From positions 3,023,001 to 3,087,000 of the forward strand of contig CANTUQ010000035.1 of the NCBI GenBank assembly GCA_947683425.1: 64,000 bases of DNA. Direction: 5' to 3'. The translations under genes and the position numbers were made by a program. The number at the start of each line of letters is the position of its first letter. Position 1 is the first letter of the stretch. The notes beneath the pieces are model-generated. The model was not told the origin of the DNA, ran no database searches, and worked only from the letters and a program-made list of their open reading frames with translations. Below, one piece after another: positions 32,455-45,600 of the stretch. Source of the DNA: Excoecaria cochinchinensis (lineage: Eukaryota > Streptophyta > Magnoliopsida > Malpighiales > Euphorbiaceae).

Positions 32455-33095
32455 TAGCATAAAAAGAGTACTTTTGATTTTGTTGGTTGTTATTTTTTTT
32501 AAGAAAAATAAGATTAAATAATGATATTAAGGGAAATAGAAGGATTAAATATAGATTGTGCTTAGGAGGTAGATATATTCCATGGCTTGCATAAAAGTTT
32601 CCAATTATTATGTAAACTTTGAAAATTTTGGAAAACATATATTTTAGAAAACATAGATTTTAAGAATCATTACTTTCTCATATTAGTCACATAAATTAAA
32701 AATTAAAATTACACATTTTTGCATTACTATCAATAAATCCTTACATTAATAAATAACATATTTAAAATTAATGAATTATAATTCTTAATTCATATTAGTC
32801 GAAAATAAAACAATTAAAATAGATGCATAGTATATAACTAATGAAAATAAGATTATGAAAGAGTAAAACTTAAGAAAAATGAGAAGAGTAAAAGTGAGTT
32901 CTTTTCTATATGTTGAACTAACCAAAATACAACTATAAAAATACAAGGAATACAAGAAAAAAAAAGAAATAATATAACTATTATAGATTTTGACTAAATA
33001 GATAAGAAATGTTGATATAATCTGCAAATTTGTAGTGATTTATTTTTGCTTTAAGTGTCCCTTGATTTTTGATGATGATTTCTTCATCTGAATCC
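32455..33095. other. AT-rich DNA, possibly the LTR of the copia relic
   Basis: No gene. By position it follows the 3' end of the copia pseudogene on the minus strand, where a 3' LTR would lie. A purine-rich stretch (GAAGGAGG on the coding strand near 33096-33103) is a plausible polypurine tract, but no clean LTR start was found. Confidence 0.4.
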
Positions 33096-33540
33096 TATCC
33101 TTTATACCTCCTTCAAGTTGGAGTCGGAGTTAATATGGAGTCCTAGCTTGATAACTAAAGTAGAACAAATAGATTTGGCCAATGGCTTGGTAAAAATATC
33201 TACCAATTGAAAAGAAGAAGGAATAAATTGAGTAATTAAATGTCCAAAGGCAATCTTTTTACGAACAAAATGGTAGTCTAGTTCAATGTGTTGTTCAGGA
33301 CTAGAAAACATGATTAATTGTGAGATGTAAGGCACTGATGTCGTCACAAAAGAGCTTTGGAGGTTTATGTAGAGAAATTCTAATATTATTAAGTAAAAAT
33401 GAAATCCAAATGAGTTCAGCCCATGGTGACATCCATGGCCCGATATTTTGCCTCAAAGCTGGAATAGGCAATTGTTGATTGCTTTTTAGAAGACCAAGAA
33501 ATACAATTTGCTCCAAGAAAAACATAAAAGCCTACAGTAT
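33096..33540 (-). pseudogene. Ty1-copia RNase H relic
   Basis: On the minus strand, two overlapping frames give the end of a copia RNase H. The piece 33525-33301 contains a decayed WSSKKQ-like start, an AELIW helix, ISLHKPPKLFCDDISALHL and NHVF. The piece 33347-33102 contains the HIELDYHFVRKKIA and VDIFTKPLAKS motifs that close copia polyproteins. One frameshift separates them near 33320. The upstream part is missing because Tat element D inserted at 33541; it should lie beyond the right end of the window. Confidence 0.85.
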
Positions 33541-33763
33541 TATAGACACTAGGTCCTGAGGCCGCTCAAATCAGGATTACCCAATGATGAAATTAGATAC
33601 CTATTTATAAGTAAAAAGAAAGTTGAAAGTGATAGTTTTCTTATCAAATTATTTTTTTTAAATAAATAAAAAATATATATTTTAAAATTTTAAAAACAAA
33701 AAAAGAGGTTGGAAATTATAGTGTTATAGTTAAAATTATTTTAAAAAAAAATTCGGCAGGTTG

Positions 33764-33836
33764 CGGCCGCGGGCGCGCTAAGGGTCCCCCAGCGCGCGAG
33801 GGGCGGGCTTGCCTGTCTGACGCCCGTAGGGCTATT
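33764..33836. other. GC-rich island in LTR of element D
   Basis: Short CG-rich patch (GGTTGCGGCCGCGGGCGCGC, then CAGCGCGCGAGGGGCGGG) about 220 bp from the LTR start, at the place where A and C carry their GC-rich arrays. Confidence 0.75.
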
Positions 33837-33934
33837 TTTTTGGCCAAATTAAGTGTTTTTATTGTTTTTGGTCAGTTGTTTTGGGGATTTTTAATGGGAA
33901 ATTAATAGATTAATTTTTTTGGAGAAAAAAGAGA

Positions 33935-33942
33935 TATAAATA
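33935..33942 (+). promoter_or_regulatory. TATA box of element D LTR
   Basis: TATAAATA about 394 bp into the LTR, after the GC-rich island, followed by GAGAGAAAAGAGG-type leader sequence. It places the U3/R boundary near 33965-33975. Confidence 0.6.
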
Positions 33943-34499
33943 GGATTGTTTTGAGAGAAAAGAGGAATTTTTAGTGACTTTTGGAGAAAAAAATTTTTGA
34001 TTTTTGAGAGAGAAAAAGAGGGATTTTTCTAAGAAAAAAATGATTTTTCTTTTCTTCTTCTTCTTGAAGAGCATTTTTTCTAAAGTTCCAATGGAATTTT
34101 TCTAAGATAATTCTTGAGACAAAGAGATCAATTCTTTGTTTTTAAGAATTTTCTTCTTTTTTAACAATTTTATTGAGACAAAAAAAAAAATAATTTTTTG
34201 AGATAAGAATTTCTTTTAATTTTTTATTTTTTCTAATCTTACTTTGCAAGTTAAGACAAGGAAATTGATCATTTGCCTTCATTCGTCAAATCCAATTCTG
34301 AGAGTAAGTATTATGGGTTTAATTTTGTATTTATTATTATTATTATTATATTTTTTATTTATAATTAATTAGCAATCATGTAAAATTTTTAGATCTATTT
34401 TTATTTTTTTTTGTTTTTGTGTGATTTTGTTCTTAGATTTATCATGGTTTAACATGTTTTATTTAATTTATTTCTTTTCCTTCTTGCTTACTTGATTGT

Positions 34500-34501
<2 letters not shown>

Positions 34502-34582
<81 letters not shown>

Positions 34583-34601
34583 TTATTTTTATTTTTATTT
34601 A

Positions 34602-34671
<70 letters not shown>

Positions 34672-34702
34672 CATCATTATTATTTGATTATTATCATTGT
34701 TA

Positions 34703-34735
<33 letters not shown>
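34502..34735. repeat. (ATT)n microsatellite in LTR of element D
   Basis: Two long nearly pure ATT runs (about 34502-34582 and 34607-34671) separated by TTTTATTTTT-type sequence, then a third shorter run. Element A has a shorter AAT run in a similar part of its LTR, so the array has grown in D. Apparent poly-Ile or poly-Tyr frames here are repeat artefacts. Confidence 0.9.
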
Positions 34736-34737
<2 letters not shown>

Positions 34738-35829
34738 TATGTTTTTATGTATGTTGAATTATTAATATGTTTATTTATTTTATTTTGTCATTTAATTAGT
34801 TTGCCACTCAAAATACATTTTATTTTATTTGTTTTAATTCATTTTTATTATTTTATGCACTAACGTCACTTTATTTGTATTTCTTTATTTCAATGTTTTT
34901 TTAATGTGTGAGCATTTTCAATACCAAATGGGAGCCCATGGAGATTTGAAAGCACCATTTTGATCGGATTTATCACTTTTAGCATTTTTATTATTATTAT
35001 TTTTTATTTCGCCTTTATTTGTTTTATTATGTAGTATGTAATAAATTTAGTTTATTTTATACCCGTTAATTAAAAATCACAAAAAATTTATATTAATAAA
35101 TTGGGATTTTTTTAATAAAATTGGATCAATATCCTAATTTTAACCAAAAAAAAAATTTACTTTTTAAAAGAAGAGTTAATTTTCTGAAAATGTAATCACT
35201 CATCCCGATTTTTCTAATAATGTATAAAAATAACTCTTCAATTTTTTAAAGTGAATATGAAGGAACCAATGTTCTTACCCTAAATAAATATCCTGATTTA
35301 TTAATGTTTATTTGATTTTGTTATTTATTTTTATTTTTTTTATTTGGGGGATTGTATTTCGTCCAGATTTTAATACCTTTTATTTTGGGGGATTGCATTT
35401 TGTCCCAATTTTATCTTTCTTTTATTTTTTGTGGTTTGTTTTATTTTACCGCTTTTTTTACTGCTTTCTTTTGGTACTTGATTTGCGCTTTATTTTTTAA
35501 TGCATGACTGCGTGAGGAGAGGGATGGAATTTTAAAATTAAAAATCCATTTATAATTAATCATGGCATTATTAAGAGTAAAGTTTCGAATCCTTCTCTGG
35601 TTTAGACCCCGAGATTAGACGAATTTTTTCAATTTCTTGTAAATTGGGTGGTGACTCTAAAATACTTCAAAAGTACCAATAGGCTTTATGGGATTAGATG
35701 AACTTCCCCAATGTTCTATTGGGTAGGGATTTCAAAATATCTCATGTTGTCCAAGATCAAAAGATGCGAACCCTCTCGGGCCCTAAAAGAGAGCGACCTC
35801 GGGAAGCGATCGGGTCAGTGCACATCATA

Positions 35830-35850
35830 GTGGTGACTCCACTAGAAATT
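35830..35850 (+). promoter_or_regulatory. Decayed primer binding site of element D
   Basis: GTGGTGACTCCACTAGAAA, directly after the LTR, against GTGGCGACTCCACTGGGGAC in A and C. Confidence 0.75.
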
Positions 35851-36681
35851 TTAAAACTTTGCTCCGAAACTGTCTTTGGTTAGTAATACAATTGGGTTTT
35901 TTATAAATTAAAATTTTATCTCTTTTTGAAGAATTGCATTGCATACATGCTAGAGCCTTAGATCTATGCTAGTTTGGACCCTTATTTTACCCCGATGGAT
36001 TCCCAAAGGATGACCCTATGTTCACACAATGTAGGGAAGTGTTAAGGATAATCACCAGCCCAAGCCTCGTACCTTATGGTATATCAAATGGAGATCTAAT
36101 CGGTCATTATGCTCATAATGAGCTAGACCTGTTAGCAGGGACCATGCTTGGGTAGCCCTAAAGTATCATCACCTTTGACCAAAGCTCATATAATGGCAAT
36201 AGATGCTTCCACTAGGTAAAATGTATCGTAATACTGTGCTTGCTATGTAGGCCGTTATATATTGGACAAAATCAGTTAAATTAAATGGTCTTTCATCAAA
36301 GGCTTTCATGCCCGATGGGTTTTTTGCCGTGCACCTTTACGCATCCAATGGGTTCCCTGTTAATCCTTGGATAAAGCCCACCTAGGAAAGAGACCGTAAT
36401 ACTTCATGTGTGGGAGAGATAAGGTTGGAAGGATCTATATGCTTGCATGTGTTTGTCCATGCTGCATCAGCACGGCCATGCATTGCATTTCGATCATGCA
36501 TCATCCTAACAACGTGTGTTCTGCAGCCATCATAGATTCATCCAGGAGGTTTAGAGGTCTCGATAATCGGCTGAAAAGGATTCCACTTTTTGGATTATCA
36601 AAACTAGTGTCAGATCGGAGTTCAGATTCTCTTTCAGAAGGTAGTGAAATATTTTCTTCAAAATCATTAGTAGAAACAAGT
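35851..36681 (+). promoter_or_regulatory. 5' leader of element D with splice-acceptor-like site
   Basis: Non-coding leader homologous to those of A and C. Just before the gag region GTGTTCTGCAG is followed by CCATCATAG, with AG at 36525-36526, the same acceptor-like junction as in the other two elements. A frame is open from 36406 through this region, but the first ATG comparable to the relatives is at 36682. Confidence 0.6.
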
Positions 36682-37819
36682 ATGGCTAACCCATCAGGAG
36701 GGTCTGATGCAACCCGTGCAATGATTACCAAAGAGGTAGGGAGGAGAATGGAAGAGTTTGAGGCCAGAATGATGGAAAACTTGTCTACTACCCTAGCCCC
36801 ACTTGCTGGGCAATAAGCTGCTGCTCCAATTAGAGGGGAAAGATGAACAAGGGGCTGTTAGAGAGGATCCCCCTACGGCGATTGACCCACCTGCAATTGA
36901 GCCTAGAGTGCCAGCACTTGTTGAGCACAGAGAAGCTCCTAAATCTGAGGTTGACTTGTGGGAAGAGGAGCAAGAAGAGCCGGCGGTAACAAAGGGGAAG
37001 TCACCCAACCTAGAGGAGGTGATGTGGAGAAAGATGGAAGAAAAGTTCAAAGCAATGATGAGAATGTGGACTGTGGGAAGAGGAATGAACCTTAAGGATT
37101 AGGAGTTGGACGATGATGATTTGATCCCCCAGAACTTGAAGATGCCTAATATCCCTAAGTTTGATGGCACTTCTAACCCTACGGCACACATTAAACAGTA
37201 CTCACTGGTAATGAAGGGGACAACTCTAACCAAGAAGCAGAAAATAGAGTACTTTTGCTTGAGTCTCACAGGGGCTACAGTTGACTGGTACCACGGGTTG
37301 GATAGAAGATTCAAAGAAGATTGGGACTTATTGACTGAAGAGTTCCTAACACAGTATGATTGCAGGACCAAAATGGAGGTCATGTTGAAGGATCTAGAGT
37401 TACTACAACAGAAGTCTGGAGAGTCTTTTCACGAGTATCTCACTCGGTGGAGGAATCGGGTTGTGGAGATGAAGCATAAACCCGATACTCCTGATCAGAT
37501 CCGGCTGTTCATTAGAAATGCCACCCCATACCTGAGGATAGATTGAAAATGAAAGGGCTAAAGGATTGGGAGTCTTTAAAGGACATTGCCATAGAGGCAT
37601 AGAGTGAGTACATGGCAAGGAGGGCAAGCAATGAGGCTTATGCTAAGAAGGGCTACAGTAATCAGGGGGCAAATGAGTCAGCAAGCTCCAGCAATGGTAA
37701 TAGAGTTGGAAAGACGGCTGTGGTTTTGGCAATAGGAGTGAATTAGAGGTACTTCTCAAATTTGGTTCGACCTTTGTCATGGGTGTTGAAGAGGCTGGTA
37801 AAGAAGGGGAAGCTACAAC
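36682..37819 (+). pseudogene. Gag pseudogene of element D
   Basis: Starts MANPSGGSDATRAMI like element C. A TAA lies at 36814-36816, after which the frame shifts. The capsid-like core (IPKFDGTSNPTAHIKQYS, DWYHGLDRRFKEDWDLL, ESFHEYLTRWRNRV) is readable at 37106-37546 after a further stop, and a frameshift follows at TPYLR. Two more in-frame stops occur before PLSWVLKRLVKKGKLQ, where family E interrupts it at 37820 before the zinc-knuckle motif. Confidence 0.9.
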
Positions 37820-38155
37820 TATAACAACCCGAAATGTACCCTATAAAGATTTGAGCATATTGAGGATTAGTGGTGACTAAAGCTATGCAAGTTGAAGTGT
37901 TTGGTATGCTATCTGGATAATTTAAGAATTAATGTAAAAGTTTCGGCAAGTGCGACCAATGGTAAAATTGTGAAGTATGTATTTCGGACTTGAATGAAAG
38001 AATAAAATTTATTAAGTGGGCCAATGTGATGGATTAATAAGTTATGAGTGTCAATGTATGAGGTTATGGGAGTTGGAGGATTAAAAAGAGAATTTAACAT
38101 AAATATCTAAATTGGACCAATAAAAATGTGACAAGTGGCAAGGGGATAGGAGTAG

Positions 38156-38163
38156 TATAAAAG
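38156..38163 (+). promoter_or_regulatory. TATA box, family E LTR 1
   Basis: TATAAAAG followed by GAGAGAGAAGGAGAGAGAAGG, with a CCAAT motif about 40 bp upstream. The same arrangement is at 43003-43010 in LTR 2 and 47804-47811 in LTR 3. Confidence 0.7.
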
Positions 38164-39017
38164 AGGAGAGAGAAGGAGAGAGAAGGCAGAAAATCTGCCC
38201 TCTCCCTTTCCCGTTCTCTCGTTCTTTCTTTCTTCTTCCTCTTCTTCTTTTCCTTCTTGTTTCAATGCCTTGTGTTTCCCCTATGATCTAAATTCAAGAT
38301 TGATGATGAAGTTGATTAACTTAAATGATTTAAGTGAAGATTTTGTTAGGAAAGGTGAGTTTAAGTTTTGGATTCATTCTATCTATTTTGATTAGTTTAA
38401 ACCCTAGATTTATGTTTTGTATATGTTTATGTGTTTTGGATGAGGATTCTTGGATGAGAAAGATCTTGAATGAGTTTGGAAGCAAGAAAGATCATCTAAG
38501 AAGCTAATGGGAGCAAAGGAGTTGAGGTATGGGAATTTAGGTTTTGGTGTAGTATTTGATTGTTTTGATTTTAGTTTAATTTCTGGAAATTTTGGGGTTA
38601 AAGTTGGTTAGATATGTATGAAAAGTTATGGGTCTTGAATAATTTTGGTTAAGATGCTTTGAATGTGAATTATTGAATCAAAATGTGTGTTTGATTGAAA
38701 ATTTGAAGTTATTTTTGTTGGTTGTCAATTTAGAGATTTTGATTATGTTAATTGCATGATATAATTATGATAATTGGTGTAAAGGTTAGGTTTTATGTCG
38801 TTTGCGATGATTTTGGGTGTTTAATATGAGTTGTGATGAGTTTTGGTTTGATTAGAAGGTCTAGGTAAGTTTTTGAGAGAAGAAGATTTTCTATAAACCT
38901 GGAAAACGCGCCTCTGTCGTGAGCGCAATGCCTGTCACAAGCGCGATGCCTGTTGCGATCGCGACAGAGCCGGGTGACTCTAGCATCACGCGGGCAGCCA
39001 AGTTCTCAGAGGGGGAT

Positions 39018-39108
39018 TGCACAAGCCGTGCAAGAAAGCACAAGACGTGCAAGAAAGCACGAGATGTGCAAGAAAGCACGAGATGTGCAAGCTAGCACGA
39101 GTCGTGCT
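39018..39108. repeat. GCACGAGTCGTGC palindrome array, LTR 1
   Basis: About five degenerate 19-bp units based on GCACGAGTCGTGC plus AAGCTA or AAGAAA, most of them mutated here (GCACGAGATGTGC). Confidence 0.75.
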
Positions 39109-41020
39109 ACCACCCCTTTACTGGTTTTCACTCTGTTCCTTTGTCATGCTTCGTTATGCTTTTATGTGTGCCTTCACGAGTCGTGACAGTGAGCACAACT
39201 CGTGATCGCCTCCTAGGCCTCGTAGCGCGACACCCGTCGCGAGCGCGACAGACCTCTTTGCCTAAAATGTTTTTGAAACTTCTCTTCTTTGCATTGTTTC
39301 TCACTTGTATTATGCATCGATGACTTAAAGTATGAATTATTCAAATGTTTCTATTCAGGGTAATAATTAAAATATGAGTTTTTATCTACTATTATTATTG
39401 TATAAATATATATATGTGTAAGGAAAGGCGAACTTATTTGTTAAGTCTAACGAGTGCATGATGCCCAATAATATAGTTATGTTTAATATGTTTATATGAA
39501 TGTCTTATTCATGAAATAATACAAGATTAGTCTTGAATATGATAAATGTAATTAGTACATATGATATGAAAATATATGAATGCATATGCCTACGTAATGA
39601 TAAAGGAATGCTTAAATATTGAAATGAAATATATGTGAATAGCATGGGTTGGTCAAGTCATGGATAGATAGGCATGCCTATAGAGTTCTAATGCTGCCAC
39701 CCCTTTTGTTTTGTTTGGACCCTAATCAGGTCCCCGTTCGGATCCTCACGATCCTCAATGTGTACGGATCTTGTTTAAGATCCCCCAATGTGAAAACGTT
39801 TTTGATGAGAAAATAAAGATGTTGCTTTTTGATTGTACCCTCGGGTACCCCCAATGTGTTCTGTTACTCACTTATCCACCCCTTTGACTTAGCAGGCAAT
39901 TAAAAGAATAAAAGAATGTGAATAAATCGATAAGTTCTGTGATGATGTGCAAAAAAAAAAGTTATGCGAATAAGCTTTGACAGTGTTTGTTAAGATATTG
40001 AGCTTATGCTTTACGCACTTAAATGTTCTGGATCCTTTATGGACACCTATGCGAAAATGTGTGGTATCTTCGGGTGCTGATGTGTTTTGTATAATAAGCC
40101 AATGTCCGTAAATGAAAAGAGATATAACAAATAATGTTGTTCTGATAAGTGTGTATGAATGAATACTATTTACATAAGAATTCGTATGTGAGAAATGCAT
40201 ATTATTAATTTGTTCATAAGTTATGAGTATGATTGTCTATGTAAAGTCTGTGTAAGAATTTTTGAAATGATTGATATGCATATTTGCTATAGTTAAGTAC
40301 TCAGTAAATGAACTCTATGAATATATCCGTTTATATGTTTAAATTGAGAATATAGGTATGTATTGTGTTATCTACCTTCTGGACCTTAGCCTGGATAATT
40401 ACTGTAAGTATTTTGGTAAGGAATTCATGTGCCTTGTTGTTGATTTTAATGAATGCGGAAAATTATATATTGATTGGTAAGTAAGGAATAATAAAGTGTT
40501 AAGCATGATATAGATAATTGAATTTAGGAAATGAGTTAAGATTAACTTTGGAATATGTGTGCATCAAGTTTTCTGTAGAACGACGTGGTGTTGATTCCCT
40601 ACTACAAGGATACGTAGGAAGCTTGGAATATTTATATCAAGCCCGAACCAAATCTGAGAATCGAAATGTTTTGTTTAGTTTTGAATACGTAATGGTTTGA
40701 ATAAATGAAAGGTTTTGACTTAAGTAGTGATACTATTATCTGCATCATTTTGGAACTACTAGTAAGTATGGGAATTGGTAAGGCTTAATATTTCTGACTA
40801 GCAAAATGTATTTTTGGTAACCTATGAGGTATAACTATTAATATGGTTAATTAAATGAATTAGGTAAACAAATAGTAAGTATAATGTTATTGTGATTTAA
40901 AAAGGTAATAAAGTTATTTCTGGTTATGGTATATAAACAAGTGTGTTTACGAAATTGTTTAGGTTTTCGTATGAGAATAAAAATATGAATTTAAGATAGC
41001 TTTAACCGGTATACATTATG

Positions 41021-41051
<31 letters not shown>

Positions 41052-41472
41052 ATTTGCATGTGTTTGCCTCGGCAACCACAGTGAGTGGCTGCCCATTATT
41101 TGTTTCGCCTGACTAAGCGTTATCGCTTAGCACGATTGTTTGTCCGTGTAGGTTAGGAGATCAAAGTAGCGCAGTGGTCCGCTGAGTTTTGGCCAACGAG
41201 TCGCTAGATTTTCATAGGAAGTGTTTCTGATTTCGGCATGTAATTAAATTTCATTTCTTTAGCATTTGTAATGATTTGTAATAATTTTTAGTGCGAATGA
41301 TGGTGTGTGTGAGATAAGTTTAGGATGTGTATGTGGTTGAGGTTCTAGATGTTAGAAATTTTTTTATTTCGTCTTCTGTTTTGCTAAGTAAGTGTCTCGT
41401 CCGGTAGCACCCTTTGCTCACTATAGCTCTCTGTCCTTCGTTATGCTACGTGCGGGAGTCGGGGGTGTTATA

Positions 41473-42669
41473 ATTAGTGGTATCAGAGCTCCGGTTTAGT
41501 CGATTCTGGTTAACTAGGTGTTTTGAAGTGTGTTTGTATAGTTTAGCATTGGCCAAAGCGGACAACCTTGTCCTTTAGATATGTTTTGGGAAGGGAAACC
41601 TTCCGATTTGATAAAGTGTTTAGTTAAGTGTTGGCTCGGTAGGTCACGATCTACCTACCTTGAATTGTTATGAGTGTGTGTGATTTAGAATGTGTTTGTT
41701 AGATGAGTTCTCAGAGTTCTGTTAAGATGTTGTTTTATAATAGGTGGCTTAAGGAGAAGGTTTCATGGAAGATCTTAAAGTGCATTGATATGTGGTTATT
41801 TTATGGGAATAGATATTTCGATGTTTTGGAAATAAAAAGTGTTTGGATTTTTGTAAGATTATAGTGATGCTCTGTATGCCTGTCAGCTTTCTTTAGAAAA
41901 TTATTTGAATATAATCATGTTGAACCATAGGGATGGGGAAAAGTGCATTATTATAGCATCGATTTCATTTCTGCATCATCTTGCATACATAAACCATCAC
42001 ATCCTCATTGCATCATTATCTTTTGGTCACACAAGAGAAGCATTTGTGTATGCATTTTCGATGGAGAAAAAGCTGTCAGGGTGTACATTGTGTATTTGAT
42101 ATTAAGATTAGGTATGATTTAAGAGCATATCAATTGTTAAGGAGAATGTATTATGTTTATAGTCAGAACTAAGTAGAAGGAATATTTTGGAATCTTGCAT
42201 GAACGAATGTGTAAAGATTTTGGGGTAAGATACGAGTATTGTTAGTAAGGAAAAATAGCACATGTGCCGGATATTTTTGAAATATTGAGGAATTGTGTAG
42301 CAAAATGTTGTAAGTTAAATGATTTATGTGTGAAGTGTATGTGCTTTGGTTTCTGATTGGTGGTTAAAGTAATGATTATTCTGATGGATATGATTAATTT
42401 GAATGCAAAATAATGAGAAGAGAAGTATGAGATTTATTTAAATCAATTTTAAGAGTTTGGGTTTAGTTATGGACAAGAGAAAGTTATGATTTGTGTAGTC
42501 TTTTCGATGTTAAAGAAGTGGTTTGAGAGTATGGTGATGAGAATAAGTAAAAGCAAGTGAGTATGTGAAAAGTGAAGTGTATGAGAATGTTAGTGAATTG
42601 GAGTATAGCGTTCGGATTTTTCAGATGTAAGTGAATTTCGAGGACGAAATTCTTTTAGGAGGGAAGAAT
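41473..42669 (+). other. Family E internal region 1, non-coding
   Basis: 1197 bp. The primer site TGGTATCAGAGC (41478-41489) matches the initiator tRNA-Met site, and a polypurine tract (TTTTAGGAGGGAAGAA) ends at 42669. A 64-codon open frame at 41905-42099 is also present in the second internal, but that reflects shared ancestry and no domain is recognised. No gag or pol trace. Confidence 0.75.
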
Positions 42670-45600
42670 TGTAACAACCCGAAATGTACCCTAGAAGGAT
42701 TTGAGCATATTGAGGATTAGTGGTGACTAAAGTTATGCAAGTTGAAGTGTTTGGTATGCTAACTGGATAATTTAAGAATTAATGTAAAAGTTTCGGCAAG
42801 TGCGACCAATGGTAAAATTGTGAAGTATGTATTTCGGAATTGAATGAAAGAATAAAATTTATTAAGTGGGCAAATGTGATGGATTAGTAAGTTATGAGTG
42901 TCAATATATGAGGTTATGGGAGTTGAAGGATTAAAAAGAGAATTTGACATAAATATCCAAATTGGACCAATGGAAATGTGACAAGTCGCAAGGGAATAGG
43001 AGTATAAAAGAGGAGAGAGAAGGAGAGAGAAGGTAGAAAATCTGCCCTCTCTTTTTCCCGTTCTCTCGTTCTTTTATTTCTTCTTCCTCTTCTTTTTTTC
43101 CTTCTTGTTTCAATGCCTTGTGTTTCCCCTATGATCTAAACTCAAAACTCAAGATTGATGATGAAGTTGATTAAATCAAGTGATTTAAGTGAAGATTTTG
43201 TTATGAAAGGTGAGTTTAAGGTTTGGATTCCTTCTATCTATTTTGATTAGCTTAAACCCTAGATTTATGTTTTGTATATGTTTGTGTGTTTTGGATGAGA
43301 ATTCTTGGATGAGAAAGATCTTGAATGAGTTTGGAAGCAAGAAAGATCATCTAAGAGGCTAATGGGAGCAAAGGAGTTGAGGTATAGGAATTTAGATTTT
43401 GGTGTATTATTTGATTATTTTGATTTTAGTTGATTTTCTGGAAATTTTGGGGTTAAAGTTGGTTAGATATGTATGAAAAGTTATGGGTCTTGAATAATTT
43501 GGGTTAAGATGCTTTGAATGTGAATTATTGAATCAAAGTGTGTGTTTGATTGAAAATTTGAAGTTATTTTTGCTGGTTATCAATTTAGAGATTTTGATTA
43601 TGTTAATTGCGTTATTTAATTGTGATAATTGGTGTAAAGGTTGGGTTTTATGTTGTTCGTGATGATTTTGGGTGTTCAATATGAGTTGTGATGAGTTTTG
43701 GTTTGATTAGAAGGTCTGGATAAGTTTTTGACAGAAGAAGATTTTCTGCAGACCTGGAAAGCGCGGCTCTGTCGCAAGCGCAATGCCTGTTGCGATCGCA
43801 ACAGAGCCGGGTGACTCCAGCATCACGCGGGCAGCCAAATTCTCGAGGGGGATTACACAAGTCGTGCAAGCTAGCACGAGTCATGCAAGAAAGCACGAGA
43901 CGTGCAAGCTAGCACGAGTCGTGCTCCTGCCCCTTTACCTATTTTCACTCTGTTCCTTTATCATGCTTCGTTATGCTTTTATGTGTACCTTCACGATTCG
44001 TGACAGTGAGCATGACTCGTGATCGCCTCCTGGGCCTCGTCTGTCATGATCGCGACACCCGTCGCGAGCGCGACAGACCTCTTTGTCTAAAATGTTTTTG
44101 AAACTTCTCTTTTTTGCATTGTTTCTCACTTGAATTATGCATCGATGACTTAAAGTATAAATTATTCAAATATTTCTATTCAGGGTAATAATTGAAATAT
44201 GAATTTTTATCTGCCATTATTATTGTATAAATATATATGTGTAAGGAAAGGTGAACTTATTTGTTAAGTCTAACGAGTGCATGATGCCCAATAATATAGT
44301 TATGTTTAATAAGTTTATATGAATGTCTTATTCATGAAATAATACATGATTAGTCTTGAATATGATAAATGTAATTAGTACATATGATATGCAAATATAT
44401 GAATGCATGTGCCTACGTGATGATAAAGGAATGCTTAAATATTGAAATGAAATATATGTGAATAGCCTGCGTCGGTCAAGTCGTGGATAGATAGGCATGC
44501 CTATAGAGTTCTGATGCTGCAGCCCCTTTGTTCTGATTGGACCCTCATCAGGTCCCCGTTCGGATCCTCAATGTGTACGGATCTTGTTTCAGATCCCCCA
44601 ATGTGAAAACATTTTTGATGAGAAAATAAAGATGTTGCTTTTCGATTGTACCCTCGGGTATGCGCAATGTGTTCTGTTTACTCGCTTATCGACCCCTTTG
44701 ACTTAGCAGACAATTAAAAGAATAAAAGAATGTGAATAAATCGATAAGTTCTGTGATGATGTGCAAAAAAAAAAGTTATGCGAATAATCTTTGAAAGTGT
44801 TTGTTAAGATATTGAGCTTGTGCTTTACCCACTTAAATGTTCTGGATCCTTTATGGACACCTATGCGGAAATGTGTGGTATCTTCCGGCGCTGATGTGTT
44901 TTGTATAATAAGCCAATGTCCGTAAATGAAAAGAGATATAACAAATAATGTTTTTCTGATAAGTGTGCATGAATGAATACTGTTACCATAAGAATTCTTA
45001 TGTGAGAAATGCATGTTATTAATATGTTCATAAGTTATGAGTATGATTGTCTATGTAAAGTCCGTGTAAGAATTTTTGAAATGATTGATATGCATATTTG
45101 CTATAGTTAAGTACTCAGTAAATGAACTCTATGAATATATTCGTTTATATGTTTAAATTGAGAATATAGGTATGTATTGTGTTATCTACCTTCTGAACCT
45201 TAGCCTGGATAATTACTGTAAGTATTTTGGTAAGGAATTCATGTGCCTTGTTGTTGATTTTAATGAATACGAAAAATTTTATATTGATTGGTAAGTAAGG
45301 AATAATAAAGTGTTAAGCATGATATAGATAATTGAATTTAGGAAATGAGTTAAGATTAAATTTGGAATATGTGTGCATAAAGTTTTCTGTAGAACTACGT
45401 GGTATTGATTCCCTGCTATAGGGATACGTAGGAAGCTTGAAATATTTATTTCAAGCCTGAACCAAATCTGAGAATCGAAATATTTTGTTTAGTTTTAAAT
45501 ATGTAATGGTTTGAACAATTGAAAGGTTTTGACTTAAGTAGTAATACTATTATCTGCATGATTTTGGAACTGCTAGTAAGTATGGGAATTGGTAAGGCTT

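Larger units (their letters stand above)
33541..35829 (+). repeat. 5' LTR of element D
   Basis: 2289 bp, beginning TATAGACACTAGGTCC where A has TGTAGACACCGGGTCC, and ending just before the primer site. It contains a GC-rich island (33764-33836), a TATA box, a very long (ATT)n microsatellite (34502-34735), an inverted ACATTGGT-type motif at 35261-35276 and the GATTGTATTTCGTCC block shared with A. Confidence 0.85.
33541..37819 (+). mobile_element. Tat-lineage element D, 5' part
   Basis: Plus-strand Tat element inserted in the copia relic. Its LTR (33541-35829), primer site, leader and broken gag correspond closely to A and C. It is cut at 37820 by family E inside gag, so pol and the 3' LTR lie outside the window. 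LTR ends are mutated (TA...TA in place of TG...CA) and gag has several lesions, so D is older than A and C. Confidence 0.85.
37820..41472 (+). repeat. Family E, LTR 1
   Basis: 3653 bp, beginning TATAACAACCCG (TG mutated to TA) and ending GGTGTTATA. It contains a CCAAT motif near 38116, the TATA box TATAAAAG at 38156-38163, a CT-rich leader, a CG-rich segment with palindromes at 38905-39110, and a (TA)n run at about 41027-41049. Confidence 0.85.

Noticed and set aside
34468..34863. Open frames encoding poly-Ile or poly-Tyr
   Set aside because: Direct translation of the (ATT)n microsatellite.
41905..42099. 64-codon open frame in family E internal, repeated at 46715-46909
   Set aside because: The two copies are recent duplicates of one sequence, so conservation is uninformative. 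No domain, and no codon-level pattern of constraint is evident from the few differences.
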